Below the pieces are notes generated by a model. The model ran no database searches. It saw nothing but the letters and a program-made list of their open reading frames with translations, and was not told where the DNA came from. A stretch of 64,000 nucleotides of DNA. Origin: Stachybotrys elegans. Its lineage: Eukaryota > Ascomycota > Sordariomycetes > Hypocreales > Stachybotryaceae. Both the position numbers and the translations under genes were made by a program. Below, one piece after another: positions 57,754 to 64,000 of this stretch. Every line of letters begins with the position of its first letter. Position 1 is the stretch's first letter. The stretch lies in the NCBI GenBank assembly GCA_020746835.1, contig JAGPNK010000002.1:1860001-1924000 (forward strand), written 5' to 3'.

Positions 57754-59779
57754 TTACAGGCTTCCGAAGATGGAGGTCATGAGGATCTTGGTGACCCTGT
57801 AGGGGTCGGCGTTGGAGGCGGGGCGGCGGTCCTCGAAGTAGCCGGCACCCTTGGCAGCAGCCTCTCGGGGGATGCGGATGGAGCAGCCACGGTTGGCGAC
57901 GCCGTAGGTGAACTTCTCAATGGAGCCGGTCTCGTGCAGGCCGGTGAGACGGAGCTCGTTGTCCTCACCGTACTCCTTGATGCACTCGACGTGGTGGGGC
58001 TCGAGCTTCTTGATGGCCTCCTCGATGTACTTCATGCCACCTTCGGCACGCATCTCCTTGGTGGAGAAGTTGGAGCTGCATCACATGTCAGCACTTGGTT
58101 TGTCTTTTTTTTTTTTGTCAGGGTGTACTCACTGCAGACCAGCACCGTTCCAGTCACCGGGCATGGGCTTGGGGTGGACGGAGACCTTGGCGCCAAAGTC
58201 CTCGGCAACACGGGCGAGGAAGAAACGGGCCATCCAGAGGTGGTCACCCATCTCGATACCGGTGCAGGGACCGACCTGGAACTCCCACTGGGCGGGCATG
58301 ACCTCGGCGTTGGTACCAGAGATGTTGATGCCGGCGTCTGTGGTCATGATTAGTGTCTAGCTCGTCTCGGGACCGGCCATGTAGACACGGGAGGAGGGGG
58401 AGGGGAAGAAACATACACAGGCAGGCCTTGTAGTGGGCCTCGACAATGTCGCGCTGGACGACCTTGCCGGCGCCAACACCGCAGTAGTAAGGGCCCTGGG
58501 GGGCAGGGAAACCCATGGGGGGCCAGCCGAAGGGGCGGTTGTCGAGGTCGAGCAGAGTGTACTCCTGCTCGAGACCGAACCAGGGCTCGTGGTCGGCGTA
58601 GGCCTCCATCACCTTGTTGCACTCATAGCGGTAGTTGTACTTGTTGGGGGTGCCATCGGACATCCAGCACTCGGCCAGGACGATGATGTTGGGGGAGCCG
58701 CGGAAAGGGTCGGGGAAGATGGCGACGGGGCGGAGGTAGACATCGGAGTTGTCGCCGGGGGCCTGCTCGGTGGAGGAGCCGTCGAAGTTCCAGATGGGGA
58801 GGTCGGCGGGCTTGTAGTCGGCCTCCTTGAGGGTCTAGAGAGGATGCGCGTCAGCGATGGAACGGAAGGGGCATGGATGGTGACGGTGATGACGACAAGG
58901 GGCTGTGGGTTCGCCTTGGCAGCCATTCGGCCAGCTTCGGGTGAACGGGTAGGTAGTAGCAGTAGGGCATCACGGCCTTCGCCGGAATCCCATCGTCATG
59001 GGCGGGCGGGCGAGCCCAAGAGTGGCAGAGGCCGGCAAAGCGTCTTGGTTGGCTGTGCACGAGACAAAGACCAGGATTTCCAGGCTAGAACGCCTCGGGA
59101 CCAAGCATCCTGCCCCGCCAACCGCCAAAAGAGCTGCCCAGACAAGGCCCCTCCCCTCTTCCGGCAAAAGCATGTGGGGGGAGACCAGCGGGGCTGAGTC
59201 GTAACCATCGTCCGTAGCCTCGTAAGTCTCGAGGCCGTTTGGCAGCCAGGACTCGGCACGACTTCGCTGGCGCTAGGACACTCTCGGAACCCGCCGTGGC
59301 GTGGTTGCAGAATGATGCCGTATGCGCTTCCGCTCTCGGGGTGGTTCATGACGCCTCCGCGGGAGGGAAGAACCAAGACCCAAGGGACGCGGTCGGGGAG
59401 AGAAGAGAGAAGCAGGGCAAAGGGGGGAGGGGGCAAAAACAAAGGCACCATTGCAAAGGAACAAGGCCACTCACCCTGGACTTGGAGCGAGTCTCGCCCT
59501 TGGCATCAATCCAGACGTACTCGGCCATGATGCTGCCCTTCTGGTCCAGCTTCAGGTACTTCTCCAGCTGTAGAGGGATGTCGTGTCAGTAGACAAGTTA
59601 GGAGGAGGGCAGCCAGAGTGCGGCGCGCAGCGGGAGGAGGAGGAGGAGCCGGCCTACAGTCTTGGTGTTGGAAACGAAAGCTTCGCGGTTCGCCTATTGC
59701 GCCAGCCCAGTCAGCCATGATGTCGGTTGGACCAAGGATTCGCATCGTCGCGAGCGATGCGCAAGAGGAGACTCACCAT
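57754..59779 (-). CDS. glnA: Glutamine synthetase (type II, eukaryotic)
   Basis: 358-aa enzyme that makes glutamine from glutamate and ammonia with ATP; it is the main nitrogen assimilation step in the cytosol. Exons on the minus strand: 59779-59777, 59693-59658, 59567-59475, 58834-58417, 58337-58133 and 58075-57754. The first coding exon is just the ATG, directly followed by GTGAGT. The sequence starts [20 protein letters not shown]. Signatures include [67 protein letters not shown] and [10 protein letters not shown]. All joins keep frame and the length is standard. The 3' end faces the SDR promoter. The gene marks the right border of the pigment locus. Confidence 0.96.
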
Positions 59780-60830
59780 GTTTGCGGTTGTTGTGTGTTG
59801 TGTATGAAGAAGAATGGAATGAGGGGTGGTGGAAAAGGTTATCTCGCTGATAAGAGACGACTTTGGCGGGGTATCGCGAAAAGGTGCAAGTTTGGGAGAT
59901 GGGAAAAACAAGAGAAGCTGGAAGCAGGCTTGAGGGAGGGGGGGCCGAGGGTTTTATGTCTGGCGAAAAGGAACAGACAGGACAACCCGATGCCTCGTTA
60001 GATAGACAAGATGGACCGAAATGGACCCTTTGTCCACCCACGCACGCCTCGCCAAAAAAGCAAAAGGCGAATCTACTAGCCAGAGGCAATGCAAATGGCT
60101 ATCTCGGGGGTGGTTATCGCAGGGAGCCGGCGTGGTACTCCATACAGGTACAAGCATTGAATCGCTCACCCCATTGCCTTACGTAGTGCCATGCTCGACA
60201 CACTACATACACACTTCACTCACTCACTGAGACGGGCCAGATACACACACGCCCCTCTCGCCCCTCCATCAGGGATCTCGGCGTGGCCTATGTGAGGTTT
60301 CGTATTTATTTATTTTTTATAGATTTTTTGTAGCTGGTCAACCGGTTGAGACCTGGGGCGGAACATTACGAGCGTGAACCAGTGGCGCTTAAGGTTTTTA
60401 TTTTATTTTATTCATTTTTTATTATTTTATTCCTTCACGAGTCCCCATCTTGAATCAATACATGCATGCATACTGTACTTGATCGCGATGGCTCCCACGA
60501 CCTGAATTACTCCGCATTCACCAGAGATAAGGATGGCTCTCGCTGCAGGGGGGAGTGGGCTGGCGAGTGGGTGGGCTGTCCCCATGGATCCTGTCGGGCT
60601 GCATCCAATTCCAATGTTGCCAAGCCTGCTCTCCGTGGGAGTGTTCCGGGTGGGTGAGCACCAAGGCACAAGCCCAATCTCTTCAATCTTCAAGAAGGCG
60701 CTGAGCTTCGTCCCGTCCCTCGCCATAGAAGCCGATAGAGGCGTAGAGCATGAAGCCAGCTGGTTGCCTATGCCTCAGCGAAGCAACACTGCGACGCCAC
60801 CGAGGACAAGAGAAGAGGAGGGGTGTGTGC

Positions 60831-60862
60831 GTATGTATGTATGTACACATGTGTGTGTGTGT
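60831..60862 (+). repeat. (GTAT)n and (GT)n microsatellite
   Basis: A short GTAT run (60831-60844) followed after a few bases by a GT run (60850-60862). Non-coding. Confidence 0.8.
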
Positions 60863-61320
60863 CGGCCACTAGGAGCGTGAACCCCATCACTGCCCCTTCT
60901 GGCGGAGCTGGACCGCGATATGACTTGCGATATGACTGATGCTCAACGGGCTTTGGTTCCCGTGGGCTGGCTAGGTTCTATTTTTTCCACGGCTTCTTGA
61001 ACTTGGCCCCGTCTCCTCGGTTGGTCGCTCGCTTGCTCCTGTCCGTCTCGTGGGCACCGCAAGGCCGAGATTTTCTTCTTTTCTTCTCTCTTCCGGCCCA
61101 CGAGGGCCCTTCCCATGATGATGGAACCCCCGCTTTGGCCAGAGATAGCCAGCCCGGTTCAGGGTTCAAAGTTCAGCTGACAGGATGACAATGGGGGAAC
61201 ACAAGACAGGCTCAGACAGGAGGGCTGGCTGGCTTGCGGGCGGCTCTGGCGGGCGCTGCGAAGTGGCTGGGCGCTTAGCTTTGAGACAGCAGAGCTGAGC
61301 AACCTTTCCCCCTTCCTCTT

Positions 61321-61336
61321 TCTCTCTCTCTCTCTC
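61321..61336 (+). repeat. (TC)n microsatellite
   Basis: Eight TC units inside a longer pyrimidine tract. Non-coding. Confidence 0.85.
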
Positions 61337-63474
61337 CTTCATATCGAACGGGCGCTGCACTGTGACGTTAATGGTGTTTTATGTACATCTAAGTTTTGTT
61401 GGTGGGGTTTGCCGCCTGTGATAACCAAGAGACCAAAGGATGGAGGGGTAATTCCAAGCAGAGGCTGCAGGCAACAGGTGGGGTGGGGGTCGTCGTTGTC
61501 TCCTTCCCTCCCTCCCATCCATCCAATCCAAAACGGCAACCTACCTGTACCCTCCTCTATTCGGGCATGTGCTGTCCTTCTGTCGTCAATCGGCCATGCC
61601 AAGATAAAGGCACTCGAAGGACTGCACTATGTCTGCTGGTAATTAGGGAATAAGTTCTGACAAGAGTCAGCGCTCGGCGCATCCTCATCTCATGGATGCG
61701 CGCCCAGGTCTGGAATTCCCAATACAGTGCAAGTATGCATGCATGTATGATCCCACAGTGCCTCCCTCTGGTCTCCTGTTGGCCGGCTGTTAGGGCTGGA
61801 TTCTGAGCTGCTGCTTGCATGCATCACTTACATGGATTGGCTCTGTCCACTCACACACACAAGCATACACTCCTCCTCCTCCTCCTCCCCCGCGAGCATC
61901 TCTACCATCCCGTCTTCTGTCCCCCAGGTAACCTTCACTAATACCTCTAGGTAATAACTGGTTCAATTTCTGGACCAAATGAAACCCCCTTGGGCCTTCA
62001 ATCAATGCCACCCCAAGTCCACGTCCCAGCCCGGCCATTCACGAGAATGCCATTACTTAATAAGTCCCCCAAGGGTGGAGCCGGATCGCCCGTTGGCCTC
62101 CGTTCTGCTCCGTGGGTAATTAAGCCGTCGACGCCAAAACCCCAGGCTTCCCAGCTCCAGGCCCCCAAACATCCCCCGACACGACCCCCAAGCCTGCCCA
62201 GCGCCCGCCAGGGCCTCATTCTGCCAGAAGAGCCTTGGTCTAGGCGTCGCCGACGCCGAGTCACTACCGACAACATGCCTTATTATTATGTTATGGACTT
62301 TATTGCCGACATGTTTTCCCGTCGGCTAGCTGTGATTTTATCAGCCGTGATTTTTTTCAGCCACACGGGTGCCAATCCGTGTCCAAGAATATCAGTCACG
62401 AGCAGGCATGTCCGTTCGTTCGTTCTGTCTCGCCTCACTCAAAGACACTCATGACCATGAAATGTTGAAAATTAGCCTCCAAGAGAGCGAAGCGGCGATA
62501 AGGAGTCCCAACGAAACCCACGCAACTAGTAGGCCTCATGATCCTCACAGAGACTATGGGCCTTTCCGCCATGCATCTGCCAGGCTTCACAGCTTCAGAA
62601 AAGCAAACAATAGTTGAAAATATGTCTTCCCCACGAATGGGAGCATGGATGCTGGTTCGGTTACCGTAATAATTACCACTACAGTTTACCTTATTTCACA
62701 TCCGTTCTGCCAGAGGATGTGTGTCTATCAAAAAAAGAAGACAAAGAAGCACCAAGGAATGACCTCGACGCCACCCGGAATAGTATTGGCGCATGGCGGT
62801 CCGAAAAACGCACCTCCCCTTATCACCATCCTCTGATTGGCTACCGACCAATTGCTCTGCATAATTGTGTTCTCTCACAACTTGCGCCGCTTGAGCCTTC
62901 ATCCATTCAACGCCGCCCAATTGCACCCTCGACTCGCCGCGACCCTCCGTAAATCGCTCAGCCGTTGTCGCCCGTCGGCTGGCTCTGCCAGGAGGCGACG
63001 CTGCCAAGCGCCATAATTGGCTCATCTGCTTTGTCCTTTCCGCTCCGCTGTCGGCCTCGTACCCCGATACACGGGACCTCGCTGCAACTTACACCCAAAC
63101 CCAGCATTCCGATCAGCGGGTCATCGGACAGTGTGCCGACTATCGACTCCATCCTCTGTACTCGGTAGCCACCTCCTGTCGTCTCCAATGCTTGCCGCTG
63201 CCGCTCCTGTGCCGTGCGTAAATGCCTCTTGGAAATGCTCAATGTCCAAATAATGACCACCAGCCCTCGCAGCCCTCGCAGCCCTGCACCCCACCGGCTG
63301 GGCATTCCAGGGACCAGGTCACTGCTGCCAAGCTATCCAAGAAGCTTTCCATCTGACCTCTGTCCGGCTCTGTTGCTAGGCCCAATCCATCCTTTACCAG
63401 GCTTGCGAGCCGAGAGACACCACACAAGAGACCAGAGTGCAACACCGTCAACCCGTTTGGTAACCTCAAGCACA

Positions 63475-63500
63475 GGTAGGCACGTAGGTACGTACGTAGG
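63475..63500 (+). repeat. Short GTAG/GTAC tandem repeat
   Basis: Degenerate repetition of GTAGGTAC-like units. It is a simple repeat with no other evident role. Confidence 0.7.
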
Positions 63501-64000
63501 TCTCTGTGTTGAACTCGTCCTGGCAAGCCATGCCACATGGAGGCTCCATGCTCGCCATGATTTGTGGGGAAGGGAGCCAACAACCCCGGATTTCAAGCTT
63601 CACAGCCAAAAGCCTGGAACATCGTCTTACATATTGCTCTTTGTCCATCCATCCGTCCACACCTCTCTGCCGCCGCCACCCATGCATCATGCACGCCTGA
63701 CTTGGCACATCGAGTCTCTCTGCGATGGCTCCGCGTTGGCGTCGCCATCACCCCTGAGCATGTGCATGTTTAACAACAATGGCTTGGTTTTCTATGCCTG
63801 CATGTCGGGGTAGGATCCTCCTCCCTACTAGTCATCCTTGCACTCTCTTGACAGCACTATCAATCCCTCGGTCGCTCGCTTCTCGATCATTCCTGGAAAG
63901 CAAACATCAGGAATCTCTGCGGGCGCTGACGCGGTCGAGCAATGGCGGTAAGGGAGCCTCGTCCTATGAAAGACGTGCCGAGTGTCCATCACTTGACGTG

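Larger units (their letters stand above)
59780..64000. other. Long upstream region of glutamine synthetase, no supported gene
   Basis: 4.2 kb to the window end. T-rich runs occur at 60300-60430, with simple repeats at 60831-60862, 61321-61336, 61873-61889 and 63475-63500. The open frames are short, overlapping and without domains. Part of it must be the glutamine synthetase promoter. Another gene may begin beyond the right edge. Confidence 0.5.

Overview
The window is nuclear DNA of a filamentous ascomycete. The genes carry short introns (about 50-100 bp, GT...AG), and the set includes fungal markers: a conidiation-specific Con-6 protein, a Zn2Cys6 transcription factor, a non-reducing polyketide synthase (NR-PKS) and a single dispersed 5S rRNA gene close to the Neurospora type. 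I infer a Sordariomycete, probably Hypocreales, but the sequence alone does not fix the genus. No prokaryotic, CRISPR or phage feature is present.

Left part (1-28 kb): housekeeping genes. In order: spermidine synthase (5' end off the window), NIT2-type omega-amidase, a claudin/SUR7-like membrane protein, a PHYHD1-like dioxygenase, a WKF-domain nuclear protein, proteasome subunit alpha1 (Scl1), an uncharacterised protein, a TMEM234-family membrane protein, Con-6, the TOR-complex WD40 protein Lst8, a 5S rRNA gene, an IFRD-family protein and a tail-anchored FHA protein. Several genes sit in divergent pairs that share a promoter region, or in convergent pairs.

Middle (28-44.5 kb): gene-poor. It holds one intronless Zn2Cys6 regulator of 843 aa, a 238-bp foldback element, one possible small membrane protein, and minus-strand frames broken by stops that look like decayed genes.

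Right part (44.5-60 kb): a compact polyketide pigment locus. It has a secreted Fet3/laccase-type multicopper oxidase, a 2159-aa NR-PKS (SAT-KS-MAT-PT-ACP-ACP-TE) and, convergent with the PKS, a naphthol-reductase-type SDR. The combination is typical of DHN-melanin or related naphthalene/naphthopyrone conidial pigments: the PKS makes the aromatic core, the SDR reduces it and the oxidase polymerises or couples it. No scytalone dehydratase is visible. The PKS SAT domain lacks the canonical catalytic cysteine. Glutamine synthetase follows, and the last 4.2 kb shows no gene.

Exon borders were placed by hand. In every model with introns the exon lengths sum to whole codons and translation resumes in the family's conserved sequence where the family is known. 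The least certain calls are the spliced minus-strand gene at 46550-47212, the small membrane ORF at 32479-32817 and the 3' end of the multicopper oxidase.
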